Assembly: GCA_014379625.1 (NCBI GenBank)
Contig: JACMLJ010000058.1
Span: 19,702-83,701, forward strand
DNA length: 64,000 nucleotides
Source: Ferruginibacter sp.
GTDB taxonomy: Bacteria > Bacteroidota > Bacteroidia > Chitinophagales > Chitinophagaceae
Direction: 5' to 3'
The notes below the pieces were generated by a model. That model did no database searches. It was given only the letters and a program-made list of their open reading frames with translations, and was not told the origin of the DNA. Shown piece by piece: positions 9,217 through 18,596 of this stretch. Each line of letters begins with the position of its first letter. Position 1 is the first letter of the stretch. The translations under genes and the position numbers were made by a program.

Positions 9217-9824
9217 GATAATTTTTTTTTTAAGATGTTTAGATGTATTACCAGCGAAAGGATTGCATTGTAAAATGAGTTTGATATCAATGAGGCAGGT
9301 AATAACAATTACGCTACCATCGGCTTTTCAGCAATGGTTAATAAGGTATAAACTTAATAAATTTATCTTGTAATAGTATGAGTTTATTCTTTATGATGTA
9401 TTATTTGCCCGGTAAAGTTGTATTGATAATTAACTTTAAAAAAATACCATCAATAAATGCCGATCCCGGCAGAACAGAACCTCAAAATGTTGATTTTACC
9501 TTCCTGCCATGCATTCGATATGTTGAGTTTACGGCTGTATTTTAATGAATGGGTTTGACAACTGGGTATATGATTTTATAATTTATCCCTACTGGGTGTC
9601 ATTTCTAAGTTTTACCGGATAGTCATTATGTATGGTTCGCATGCTACAACAAGAGGTCATTAATGATGTGTATTTATCAGTATCCGTTTGACTGAAAACA
9701 AGAACAATTTTTTATCTTCAAAAACTGTATAAAAAATTCCTTTTTTTTATTATCTTGGATACAAAGTGTGGATTATTGAAATTGTAACTCCAAATAATTT
9801 AATACAGTCCTAAAAAGAAATGTT
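9217..9824. other. Gene-free stretch
   Basis: It is AT-rich, with no coding frame, RNA gene or strong hairpin that I can support. It must hold the divergent promoters of the oxidoreductase and the phosphatase, but I see no clear TAnnTTTG on either strand. Confidence 0.4.
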
Positions 9825-10346
9825 ATGAAATACACGATACTGCTTGTATTATTATTCTGTTTGCCAACACTCCTTAAAAGTCAATCGCTTACTAAAATCT
9901 TTATCGTCAGGCATGCCGATCGTCTGGAAGGCGATGACTTATCAAAGGCAGGCATAATAAGAGCAGAAGAACTTAAAAGGGTACTTGGCCGGGCTGGCAT
10001 TCAGCGTATCTTTTCAACTGAAACTGTACGAACCCGTAAAACGGTAAAACCCCTGGCAGAGCTATTGCACTTACCAACAGGAATATATGCTACCCCACTG
10101 AGCCTGATTAATTTGATTAAGACTAACCACCCGGGTAGGCGTATCGTTATAGTTGGGCATTCCGATACGGTTGATGATTTGATTAGCAGTTGCGGTTGCA
10201 CTCCTCCCCAGGATATTACCCCCAATATGCCTGCCACCCAATTTGACAATCTTTTTTTGGTGGCTTTGCGAAAAACGGTAGTAAATAACCAATCCAGTTG
10301 GGTTTGTGAATTAATCCACATGAAATATGGAGCGATTGCCAACTAA
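9825..10346 (+). CDS. Exported histidine phosphatase family protein
   Basis: The first 20 residues are a signal peptide (MKYTILLVLLFCLPTLLKSQ). The branch-1 histidine phosphatase motif follows as IVRHADR, with Arg29 and the phospho-acceptor His30. The second catalytic His is His112 in VIVGHSDTV. At 173 residues it is a short member of the phosphoglycerate mutase-like/SixA-like group. The substrate is unknown. It ends before a region with a long hairpin. Confidence 0.85.
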   Translation: MKYTILLVLLFCLPTLLKSQSLTKIFIVRHADRLEGDDLSKAGIIRAEELKRVLGRAGIQRIFSTETVRTRKTVKPLAELLHLPTGIYATPLSLINLIKTNHPGRRIVIVGHSDTVDDLISSCGCTPPQDITPNMPATQFDNLFLVALRKTVVNNQSSWVCELIHMKYGAIAN

Positions 10347-10520
10347 CGTGGCAGATCAATAAATTAGCCGTACCGACTGACCCACACACCAGTTGTGAAT
10401 CATAGCGTTTTCTTGCAGACACTATCTATCCAAAAACACAGTCCTCAGCCAGGTTTGTTTTCATCTCGCCGCTTCATCAACAAACTCCATTGTATCACAG
10501 TTAGCCAATATTAACTGATC

Positions 10521-10560
10521 ATATTGCGCTGCAGTGTCAAAGGACACTACAGCGCAATAT
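10521..10560 (-). repeat. Long hairpin, 18-bp stem and 4-nt loop
   Basis: The left arm is ATATTGCGCTGCAGTGTC, the loop is AAAG and the right arm is GACACTACAGCGCAATAT. The one non-pair is C/A in a plus-strand transcript but U/G in a minus-strand transcript, so the stem is fully paired only in minus-strand RNA. No T-run follows, so it is not a standard terminator. The rest of 10347-10770 shows nothing else. Confidence 0.8.
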
Positions 10561-10770
10561 GGGTAGCCCTTGCAAACCCACTCACCTTATGCTATCGTTG
10601 CAGATTTTAAAATAAGTTCAAAGCCTTAGTGATGAGAGCCGGGGAAAGTGCGATTTCACGGAAATAATAAAATTGAAATTTCTGTTACCCCAATTTCAAA
10701 TACTGCGTCTAATGAAGAATTGATTACAAAAAAATAAAATCATTTCATTTAAAAACAAAAACAGATTTTT

Positions 10771-12585
10771 ATGCAAGCAACAACTTTAAAAGCAGAAGAG
10801 TTAGAGGCATTAAAAGCCTCGTCACGGCAGCTTTCGCCAGAGCAGATTGGCGAACGAACCCAAAAGAAAGATGACCGGTATGTATTTACTGCAATTCGCA
10901 AAACTTCACGTGCTTATGCTGGTCCGCTGGATGCGGATGGTGGCGATGAACTTTCTTCAGCACCGGACTATGAGTTGGTTGAGATAACCCTCATAAGCCC
11001 TGAAGATTTTGAATACACGCCAAAATTGGACGAGGCCGACAAAAAAGCGGCTAAGCCTATTGAAAACAAACTTGGTAAGCTCAAAAATTATTATGCCTAC
11101 GACAACGGGTTACTGGCTGGTAGCCATGGAGAAGGAGCCGGTGAATCTGCGGAATTGCCTGCCATGATAGACCGCAGGGTTAACCAATCGCCGGTTAAAG
11201 ACCAGGGAGGCAGGGGTACCTGCGTTTCGCATGCATGTATGGGATTACTCGAGGCATATCCGCATATCAATGACAATCTTTCTGAACAGTATACCCATTT
11301 TAAGTTCAACTCATTTTTAGGTCAGCCACAAAACCAGGATAATGGTTTAAGAACTACCGATGCAGCTCCTTTTCTTTCGAGGAGTAACGGCTATGTATGC
11401 CTTGAAAACCAGTGGCCGTACATCCCCAACCAGTCAACAATCAACGCAATGGTGGCTGCAGGTACTTATGCGCCGCCAGCAGCAGCGGTTGGCAACCAGG
11501 CTTTTGGTATTGGCGCTTATAAAATTATAGGTGACAATGGGCTGGCAGGCGAAAGCATTAAAAATACCCGTTACCTGGAAGCCCTGTTGTACCAGGGATA
11601 CAATATTGTTTTTGGTTGTTATGCCTCATGGGACGATAAAGACAATAATGGCATACTTGATCCCCTGCTTAACAGCAATGGCACTCCCGCCAGTGGTGCA
11701 GGCCATGCAATGCTTATTGTAGGTTACAACCGTACCGATCAATACTTTATAGTGAAGAATAGCTGGCAGGCAACCTGGGGCCATAGCGGCTATGGTTATT
11801 TCAGCTATAACTTTATGCGCGCCTGCGCCAAATATGGTTTTGTAGTTGATAGTGTGGTACCCGCAGCTCCGCCTAACCCATTGCCCGCAAAGCTGGTAAG
11901 CGCCCCTTACAGCAATGCCAAAATAAGTCGCGCTGCCCTTCGTGCTGCTATAGTTTTTTTCAAAACATCTTCTGGTCGTTATGCGGTAGCTGAAGCTTAC
12001 GCTGGCGACAACCTCTACCTGCGCAACCTTAGGGTGTACAATAGTAATGGCAGCATGCACCTTACACTGGATACCCTTGTTATCCGTAGTTCCTATCTTT
12101 GCGATCTTGACACGGGCCGTGAAACCAGCACCAATGCCGACTTCTGGTGGGAAGGTGTAAGCCCGGGTATTCACTTCCTGGTGCCCCGCCTCGGCGCTAC
12201 GGCATGCATAGCTTTTAACCTTGCTGCCGTAACCAAAGCCGGTATTAGCGCAATGACGCTTGGTACGCCATCCGTTGATTCCGGATTATTGAAATATGCA
12301 GTAATCGTTGGCCAAACAACCAGCGGCAGGTATTATAAAATATTAGTGCATGCCAAACCGGGTAATGTTTTACAGTTATCTTATATAGAAGTATTTAACG
12401 CGGATGGTACAAGGTACAAATACGCTCAAAGCATAAACGTACCTTCGTCATGGACATACAACCTGGATGACTTAGCTTTGTCGGGCGGGGTTGCTGCTGA
12501 TATCTGGTGGCATGTGATCTCCAATAATGTTGGATTTTTAGAACGGTATTCTACTTCCAGGATGCGCCTGATTTGGAGCTTGTAA
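10771..12585 (+). CDS. Papain-like cysteine protease (family C1) with two C-terminal repeats
   Basis: The protease domain (about 135-370) has the oxyanion Gln and nucleophile Cys151 in KDQGGRGTCVSHA, His312 in GAGHAMLIVGY and Asn330 in VKNSWQATWG. The N-terminal 130 residues may act as a propeptide. No signal peptide is visible. The C-terminus holds two related units of about 100 residues (about 390-490 and 507-604), both with a TSSGRY/TTSGRY motif, a VYNSNGS/VFNADGT turn and a late W-W motif. A probable chagasin-like inhibitor gene starts 11 nt after the stop. Confidence 0.88.
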   Translation: MQATTLKAEELEALKASSRQLSPEQIGERTQKKDDRYVFTAIRKTSRAYAGPLDADGGDELSSAPDYELVEITLISPEDFEYTPKLDEADKKAAKPIENKLGKLKNYYAYDNGLLAGSHGEGAGESAELPAMIDRRVNQSPVKDQGGRGTCVSHACMGLLEAYPHINDNLSEQYTHFKFNSFLGQPQNQDNGLRTTDAAPFLSRSNGYVCLENQWPYIPNQSTINAMVAAGTYAPPAAAVGNQAFGIGAYKIIGDNGLAGESIKNTRYLEALLYQGYNIVFGCYASWDDKDNNGILDPLLNSNGTPASGAGHAMLIVGYNRTDQYFIVKNSWQATWGHSGYGYFSYNFMRACAKYGFVVDSVVPAAPPNPLPAKLVSAPYSNAKISRAALRAAIVFFKTSSGRYAVAEAYAGDNLYLRNLRVYNSNGSMHLTLDTLVIRSSYLCDLDTGRETSTNADFWWEGVSPGIHFLVPRLGATACIAFNLAAVTKAGISAMTLGTPSVDSGLLKYAVIVGQTTSGRYYKILVHAKPGNVLQLSYIEVFNADGTRYKYAQSINVPSSWTYNLDDLALSGGVAADIWWHVISNNVGFLERYSTSRMRLIWSL

Positions 12586-12596
12586 AAACATTTACC

Positions 12597-12902
12597 ATGA
12601 AGCCTGATATAAATGCTGAAGCCGTAAGCCGAATAAATATGAAAAGCGGGGAAACCATTAAAATGGGATCACTTAAAAAAGCGGTAGTGCCACCATTTGT
12701 GATGATGGTACCATTTATTGAGTTACCCGGTTTTATTGAACTTTCGCGGCAGGATAACCTTGAAGAAGAAGGAGTACATGGCTGTACTTTTACATTAAAA
12801 GCCTTAAAGCCCGGCACAGGCGAAATAATTACCGGTTTTAGAGATTTGCGCGAGGGAACTACCGTAATGGTAAAACACATATCCATAGAAGTGGTACCCT
12901 AA
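12597..12902 (+). CDS. Probable chagasin-like (I42) cysteine protease inhibitor
   Basis: The protein has 101 residues from the ATG at 12597; a TTG at 12573 would overlap the protease gene and is less likely. The second half, GCTFTLKALKPGTGEII followed by a GFRDL turn and a final KHISIEVV strand, follows the plan of I42 inhibitors, where a G-rich loop, the F-x-A-x-x-P-G strand and an R-x-W/F loop contact the protease. The first loop motif (NPTTGY) is not recognisable, so this assignment is tentative. Position directly after a papain-like protease supports it. No signal peptide is seen. Confidence 0.55.
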   Translation: MKPDINAEAVSRINMKSGETIKMGSLKKAVVPPFVMMVPFIELPGFIELSRQDNLEEEGVHGCTFTLKALKPGTGEIITGFRDLREGTTVMVKHISIEVVP

Positions 12903-12927
12903 AAGCCGGACAAATAAAGTGCATTTC

Positions 12928-12974
12928 AATCCCGTTGCCATCTAAAAAATACAGATCGGCAGCGGGATTTTTTG
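12928..12974 (+). terminator. Intrinsic terminator of the protease-inhibitor pair
   Basis: The stem AATCCCGTTGCC pairs with GGCAGCGGGATT (one G-U), followed by six Ts. It lies 26 nt after the inhibitor stop. Confidence 0.85.
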
Positions 12975-13062
12975 CCTTTATGCATATTCATTCACTAATT
13001 CAAAGACTATCCCGGTAAGCTGATATTATGCATAGGTGACCTGCATTGCAGTCATTAAAATA

Positions 13063-14649
13063 TTATTGCACTTTCATTATCGGTTTCATCTGCTGGTTGC
13101 TGCCGTTTTGAAAACGCAGGTAGTACATGCCCGGTTTGTAGGACGAAAGATTGATTTCTTTTATGATTGTTTGTGGTCGGTCGTAAGTGGTTTCCAGCAA
13201 GGTTGAAATAAGCAAACCTTCCGGCGAAACCAATTGAAGTAAAGTATGTCCGCCCTGGGTTTTAAACTCTACTTTGGTAGCACTCAAAATCGGGTTGGGT
13301 GAATTTCTAACCAGTTCTAGCTGTGGATTTGCAGACCTTCCCAGGGGCGCACAATTTACATTGTTACAAATATTGTGTTCTGTGAAATTCTTTAACATGA
13401 TCTGTTGCAGGCTGGTACTATCCTGGCATAGCCAGCGTTTCATGATGCTAAAATAAATACTCCTGAAATCATTTTGCATGGGGATATTGTCATTTACCCC
13501 GGCTACTGCAGGAATAATCGGATTGCTACCGATGATACCTCCTGTTACCTGTGAGCCAAAAATAAACATAGGCGCTGCATATCCATGATCCGTACCACCG
13601 CTGGCATTACTTTTTATACGTCGTCCAAATTCACTAAAAGTCATACCGATCACACGCTGGTCTTTATTCATTAGTTTCAGGTCGCTGTGAAACGCCTTGA
13701 TCGTATTTCCAAGGGTGGCCATCAAATTTGCATGGGCGCCTGTAGAAGTGTCGTTGGTGTTCGTTTGGACGGAGTGCGTATCAAAACCTCCAAAACTTAC
13801 CACATAGATCTTGGTTTTCAGTCCACCGTTAATTAAGCGCGCGACAATCTTTAACTGGTTGGTAAGTGAATTACTGGGGTAAGTTGCCTGGTTTGCATTA
13901 CCGGGCAGGTTATAAGCATTTTTTACAGCGTTGTAATATACCTGAGCCTGTTTGGATACATCTCTTACATATTGCAGTTTTTGCCCTATGGGTGTATTGG
14001 TGGGTACAATATCTTCACCGCCATCTGCATTATTGATAAATGAATTGGGATCGCTGATGGTATAACCCATTGGTGACGTTGGTCCCAGTAAAGAAAGTGA
14101 AGTGCCTGATCCAAATTGTATACCCAATGGATCCGGCATATTGGTAGTTGGATAACCGGACGGATAACCAGGGTACTCGCCATTGAGATAACGGCCGATC
14201 CAGCCATCGCTCAGGTACTGATCACTATCTGCAGCAGTCATCCAAATATCCGTAGCCCTGAAATGAGAAAAACTGGGTGTTGGGTAACCCGCAGATTGTA
14301 TGATACTAAGCTTACCCTCATCGTACAGATCACGCAAACCGGTTAGGGAAGAATGTAATCCTGTTGCAATGGTGCCGGTGAGTGCGAGCACTTTATTCTG
14401 CGCCAGGGCGATATTAGACCGAGCATTTACATAGTTGCCATATTGGTCTAATGGGATCACTGTATTTAATCCATCGTTACCACCACTCATTTGTATCACC
14501 ACCAAAATATGGTCGTTGGCGGTTCCCGGCGGAAAAAACTGGCCAAGCAAACTGTCATCTGCATGGGCGGTAAGATCTAAGCCATTGAAAATGCCTGGCA
14601 GGCCTACGGCACTGATGGCGCTGTTGCGGAGAAAGTTTCTGCGTTTCAT
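13063..14649 (-). CDS. DUF1501 protein with a type IX secretion tail
   Basis: The N-terminus KRRNFLRNSAISAVGLP is Tat-like. The DUF1501 core (about 40-440) has IQMSGGNDGLNTVIP and the sulfatase-like GRRIKSNASGGTDHG motif. The last 80 residues (NSPNPILSATKVEF to the end) match the type A sorting domain that directs proteins through the type IX system and attaches them at the surface. It follows the DUF1800 gene by 27 nt in the same direction; the two are commonly paired. Biochemical function is not established for this family. Confidence 0.9.
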   Translation of the reverse strand: MKRRNFLRNSAISAVGLPGIFNGLDLTAHADDSLLGQFFPPGTANDHILVVIQMSGGNDGLNTVIPLDQYGNYVNARSNIALAQNKVLALTGTIATGLHSSLTGLRDLYDEGKLSIIQSAGYPTPSFSHFRATDIWMTAADSDQYLSDGWIGRYLNGEYPGYPSGYPTTNMPDPLGIQFGSGTSLSLLGPTSPMGYTISDPNSFINNADGGEDIVPTNTPIGQKLQYVRDVSKQAQVYYNAVKNAYNLPGNANQATYPSNSLTNQLKIVARLINGGLKTKIYVVSFGGFDTHSVQTNTNDTSTGAHANLMATLGNTIKAFHSDLKLMNKDQRVIGMTFSEFGRRIKSNASGGTDHGYAAPMFIFGSQVTGGIIGSNPIIPAVAGVNDNIPMQNDFRSIYFSIMKRWLCQDSTSLQQIMLKNFTEHNICNNVNCAPLGRSANPQLELVRNSPNPILSATKVEFKTQGGHTLLQLVSPEGLLISTLLETTYDRPQTIIKEINLSSYKPGMYYLRFQNGSNQQMKPIMKVQ

Positions 14650-14676
14650 TGTTAGATTAGATTTAGTTGGCCACGA

Positions 14677-16401
14677 TTACATTAATTGGTATTCTTCCAG
14701 CTTGCTTAAAAAATAGGAAGCGAGGGTTTTGAGCCTGGTATTCACTACACTGAAATTGTTTAAATTTTCCGGTGCGATCATATAAGCATTCCAGGCATCG
14801 GACCAGTAGTGATCCTGGGTTTGGCCCGTGAGTAAAATACTGCTTTTGATACTATCTCTCAACGGTTGGGTAAGTGTGCGGCGTAACAGGTATTTATTGA
14901 AATCAACTATTAATTGATTAGGGTCAGCGGGATTACTCATTCGCCTGGCAAAATCCACCACATCAAAATACAATTTAAACCCGCCGTTACTGTAACTGCT
15001 GTTTACCAGTGTATTGACCAGGTTTTGCCGCTTCGTAAAAGTATCTGTATTGATCCAAAGCCGGTCAAAAAGCGGCGTTTGGTAATAGGCCGGAAAACCG
15101 GATACATTGGGTGGATTACCCAGGTCCTGTTCCTGCGATATCATAAAAGAACTGCCCATATAAGCCAGGTGGCGGTATAACAATTGTGGATTTGTTTTAG
15201 GGGGTAAACGCAGCTTACATTCCCTGATCATCCCAACGGTAAAGTCGGCCGCACTTTTGATCATAGCGCCAAACTGTAATACATCAAAAAAATGTTCGCT
15301 CTTAAAAAGCTGTGCCAATACCGGTTTTATTTCATAATTATTGCTGCGCAGTGTAGCAGCCATCGCGGTTATCACATCTGTTTCGGTATCGGTGCTGATT
15401 TCATCATACACAAAAAAACGATACAATCTTCTACAGATATACATGGATACTTCTTCGTTTGCAAAGATCAGGTTCAACAGGTCGTCTACTTCCAACTGTG
15501 CTTCCGCGATTGGGCGGTTAATAACCGCATTGCCATAAAAAGAAGAGAATTGTTTGGGGTTCGTATCATGCCTGCTCGATGTAAAATAAGAACTCACCGT
15601 ATTGCGGTTTACCTGGTAACCAGTAAGCACACGCGCAGCCGCTTTTACATCATTTTCTGTGTATTGGCTTAGGGGTCCTTTGCCCAATGTAAACAGCTCC
15701 TGGAGTTCACGGCCATAATTTTCATCCGGGGCAGTTTTGGTATTCTGGTAGCCATTCAGGTAGATGAGCATGGCCGGGTTAAGTGTAATGGCTTTTGTAA
15801 ATGCTTTAAGATTTCCCAGCGCATACTGACGCAGGGTTTTCATGTAATCATAACAAAGTGTACCGGTATCAACCGTATCAAATTCAATGGTGAAATGGGA
15901 ACTCCAGAAAAGGATCATCTTTTCCTCGATGCTGGCGGGTTGGTTGATAAGTGTATTAAACCACCAGGTTTTTATTGAATCTCTTCTATAAGAATTTACA
16001 GAGCCGGAGTTGGTGGGTGTATTTACCCATGTTCTACCCACGGGTACAGCCCAATCGGGGTCATTGGGCAACGTATTGACAATATCCGTGCTGTACACTT
16101 TAACCGGTTCGCCCATATTGCCCGTTGTATTAACGGTATTTAGCAACTGGTCCACGGCCGCCGAATAGGTAAGCCCGGTAAGAGTCAGCACCTGTTCCCT
16201 TGGAGCGCCAAAGCAAAGCCGTTTTAACAGATGTATGATTTCATTCTCCGTCCATGCACCTGCATAGGGGTTAATGCTGGTAGTGAAAGGGTTTGCCGCT
16301 GCTGTCCTTTCCAATTCAACGTTTTGGCTATTAACAGTTTGTGCCGCCTTTTTTTTTGCTGAAGGGGAAAGCAGTGTTTGTAAAAAATCATTCCTATCCA
16401 T
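14677..16401 (-). CDS. DUF1800 domain protein
   Basis: This 574-residue protein has the DUF1800 signatures WTENEIIHLLKRLCFGA near the start, MILFWSSHFT, and YGRELQELFTLGKGPLSQYTE. No clear export signal is seen, although residues 1-20 include charged and small residues. The gene is first in a two-gene operon with DUF1501. The pair usually works together at the cell envelope; the reaction is unknown. Confidence 0.9.
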   Translation of the reverse strand: MDRNDFLQTLLSPSAKKKAAQTVNSQNVELERTAAANPFTTSINPYAGAWTENEIIHLLKRLCFGAPREQVLTLTGLTYSAAVDQLLNTVNTTGNMGEPVKVYSTDIVNTLPNDPDWAVPVGRTWVNTPTNSGSVNSYRRDSIKTWWFNTLINQPASIEEKMILFWSSHFTIEFDTVDTGTLCYDYMKTLRQYALGNLKAFTKAITLNPAMLIYLNGYQNTKTAPDENYGRELQELFTLGKGPLSQYTENDVKAAARVLTGYQVNRNTVSSYFTSSRHDTNPKQFSSFYGNAVINRPIAEAQLEVDDLLNLIFANEEVSMYICRRLYRFFVYDEISTDTETDVITAMAATLRSNNYEIKPVLAQLFKSEHFFDVLQFGAMIKSAADFTVGMIRECKLRLPPKTNPQLLYRHLAYMGSSFMISQEQDLGNPPNVSGFPAYYQTPLFDRLWINTDTFTKRQNLVNTLVNSSYSNGGFKLYFDVVDFARRMSNPADPNQLIVDFNKYLLRRTLTQPLRDSIKSSILLTGQTQDHYWSDAWNAYMIAPENLNNFSVVNTRLKTLASYFLSKLEEYQLM

Positions 16402-16502
16402 ACAGTTTATTTTTTATAATAATTGCAAAAGAAATAGTGATATTCAGTTCAACAGCGGATTAAAACTGGTGCCGGAAAAGCATCAATGATGAAAGATAAA
16501 AT

Positions 16503-16530
16503 ATTGACCATTCACCTTTAACTCAATACC
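16503..16530. repeat. Dispersed ACCATTCAC repeat, copy 5
   Basis: ATTGACCATTCACCTTTAAC is the same word set as at 2706-2750, here between the fibre gene and the DUF1800 gene. Confidence 0.55.
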
Positions 16531-16626
16531 AATTCAATTTATTGCGTTCACCTTTACTTATTCACCGGTTTAAGACAGTAATTTTTGTTAGCTCCAATGG
16601 TTTAACCCTGTTGAGCCAAACCAATG

Positions 16627-18141
16627 CTATTTTGCTTCCACCATTTTACGAAGCAGGTCAATTTCTTTTTGTTGCTGTTCTATCAACCCCTTCATTTCCT
16701 GCATGGATTTTATCAGTGGTACCACAAATTCTGCATAGCGTAATCCATAGGGGGTATGTGCATTTGCAGGTTTATCAATACCACTAAAATCATATTGCGC
16801 ATCTGCCGCTGCCTTTTCCACTTCCTGGGCAATTAACCCCGAAAACCTGATAGCTGGTGCCTGTGGATCAACGGTATTCGATGCATTTGGCTTTGTACCC
16901 TGTAACTGTTGCAGCTTAAGCAGGTCGTAATTGTAAGTAACAGGTCTTAAGCGCATTATAAATTCTAAACCTGCTACATCTTCCCGAATATTATTTTTGA
17001 TCTTGGCATCGCTGAATGTGGTCCAGCCTACCTGTCCACCAATGCTGGTGACAGCCGTATTGCCGATCCTTACCTGGTTGTTGGCCGTAATTTGCACCCC
17101 CTGTCCCAATGCGGAGGAATTACTTACAGAAATTACCGTGGCAAGATCAACCGCTGCGCCTACAAAAGTATTGCCCGTTCCTGCGGTTTGACTAAGCCCG
17201 GCCTGGTAACCAATAAAAGTATTATTTGTATTGCCCGTTCCGGTATATGCCAGGCCAGTATTGTGCCCTACCATGGTATTATTGCTGGCGGTTGTGGCAG
17301 AACTAAGTGCATAATGCCCCAGTAAAACATTGTAGGATGGGGAAGTAAGGCTTGTACCGGTATTATAGCCAAGCGCAATGTTCTCAAGTCCCCCAGTTAT
17401 CTGTTGCAAGGCATTGTTACCAATAGCCAGTTGGGTAAAACTCCCAATATTATTCTGTAAGGCACCGGAGCCGATAGCCAGTAAATTGCTGCCTGAACTA
17501 TTACTGCTTGCGGCCAGGTTCCCGATAGCTATATTTTCTGATGATACCGTATTCCTGAGGGCATTATGGCCGATGCCCACATTGCCTGTAGCGGTAATCA
17601 TTGTAGCCAGGGCATCCGTGCCGATACCGATATTCGTGGAACCGGTAGTAATATTAAATGCTGCTGAATCACCCAATGCAACATTGTCGGAACCTGTAGT
17701 GACTTTTGAAAGGGAAAGATAACCCATGGCATTATTGCCTGTCCCTGTGGTAGCCGGGTTTAATGCCCGGTTACCAATCGAATTGTTCCGTTTGGAAGGA
17801 TCAGGGTCGATATATGCGGATCGCTGGTTATTGGTACGGATCGTTAATGCTATATTATCCACGGTACCCAAAAAATTAGTGGAAGCATTGGTACCTGTAT
17901 TGCCAGTAATGGCCCATCCTGTTCCACCGAGTACAATTGATCTGCGTTTAACTACCCCGAGGGTATTAACGGTTACAAAACTATCCGTAGCTGCGCCTCC
18001 CTGAAGCCCTTCTAACCGCAGGGGGTCTGTGGCGGAAACAACATGCAATTTATTTGTGGGAAGCAACACGCCCACGCCTATATTTTGTGATTGAAGATTA
18101 AAAGAGGCAAGCAACAGGAAGATAAGTAGATATTTCGTCAT
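16627..18141 (-). CDS. Secreted fibre protein with peptidase S74 chaperone domain
   Basis: I chose the ATG at 18141 because it begins a signal peptide (MTKYLLIFLLLASFNLQSQ). The middle (about 100-360) is built of repeats of the G-x-x-A-L/N-G-x-x-A type found in trimeric adhesin heads (GIGTDAL, GIGHNAL, AIGNLAA, AIGSGAL). The C-terminus (about 375-500) is a peptidase S74 domain starting FSDAKIKNNIRED, which in phage tail fibres folds as a trimer and cuts itself off at the Ser-Asp. A coiled-coil tail ends the protein. It is probably a trimeric surface or extracellular fibre. Confidence 0.85.
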   Translation of the reverse strand: MTKYLLIFLLLASFNLQSQNIGVGVLLPTNKLHVVSATDPLRLEGLQGGAATDSFVTVNTLGVVKRRSIVLGGTGWAITGNTGTNASTNFLGTVDNIALTIRTNNQRSAYIDPDPSKRNNSIGNRALNPATTGTGNNAMGYLSLSKVTTGSDNVALGDSAAFNITTGSTNIGIGTDALATMITATGNVGIGHNALRNTVSSENIAIGNLAASSNSSGSNLLAIGSGALQNNIGSFTQLAIGNNALQQITGGLENIALGYNTGTSLTSPSYNVLLGHYALSSATTASNNTMVGHNTGLAYTGTGNTNNTFIGYQAGLSQTAGTGNTFVGAAVDLATVISVSNSSALGQGVQITANNQVRIGNTAVTSIGGQVGWTTFSDAKIKNNIREDVAGLEFIMRLRPVTYNYDLLKLQQLQGTKPNASNTVDPQAPAIRFSGLIAQEVEKAAADAQYDFSGIDKPANAHTPYGLRYAEFVVPLIKSMQEMKGLIEQQQKEIDLLRKMVEAK

Positions 18142-18596
18142 AACATGTTTGGATTGATTTTGTTCATCAAAAACTCTGCCATCAAACGATGAAAACAAAT
18201 TAATAATATTCGTACTGGTTAATATTTATAAACAACTATTTTCAGGCAGGGAAGGCAAGAAAATACTTTTAGCAATTGCTACTGGTTGTGTGAAGGGTTG
18301 TATTCTATTCATCCGCAAGGTAAAAATCAATAATCTGGTATTTGTTATAAACCCTATACCAGTTACCTCATTTTGTTTTGAGTTTTCCAGAGGACAAAAA
18401 ATAAAAATTGATATTAAATACGTTTTTCGACCTTAAACTATAGTCTGCTAATTAATAATTAATGGTAATTTGTTGCGGTAATTTTTTATTATTTGTGTTG
18501 GGAAATTATAAAAAGAAGCATTTAAAAAACTAAGTTAAAGAAAAAAAATGAAATTTTATCCGGGATTTTTTGTAAGCCGGAAAAAAATCAACAGGC
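18142..18596. other. Gene-free stretch
   Basis: AT-rich DNA between two minus-strand genes. I see no RNA gene, no strong hairpin and no rpmI or rplT, which often follow infC. Confidence 0.4.

Noticed and set aside
16997..18004. Several plus-strand frames opposite the S74 fibre gene
   Set aside because: They are shadows produced by the repeat-rich composition of the real minus-strand gene.
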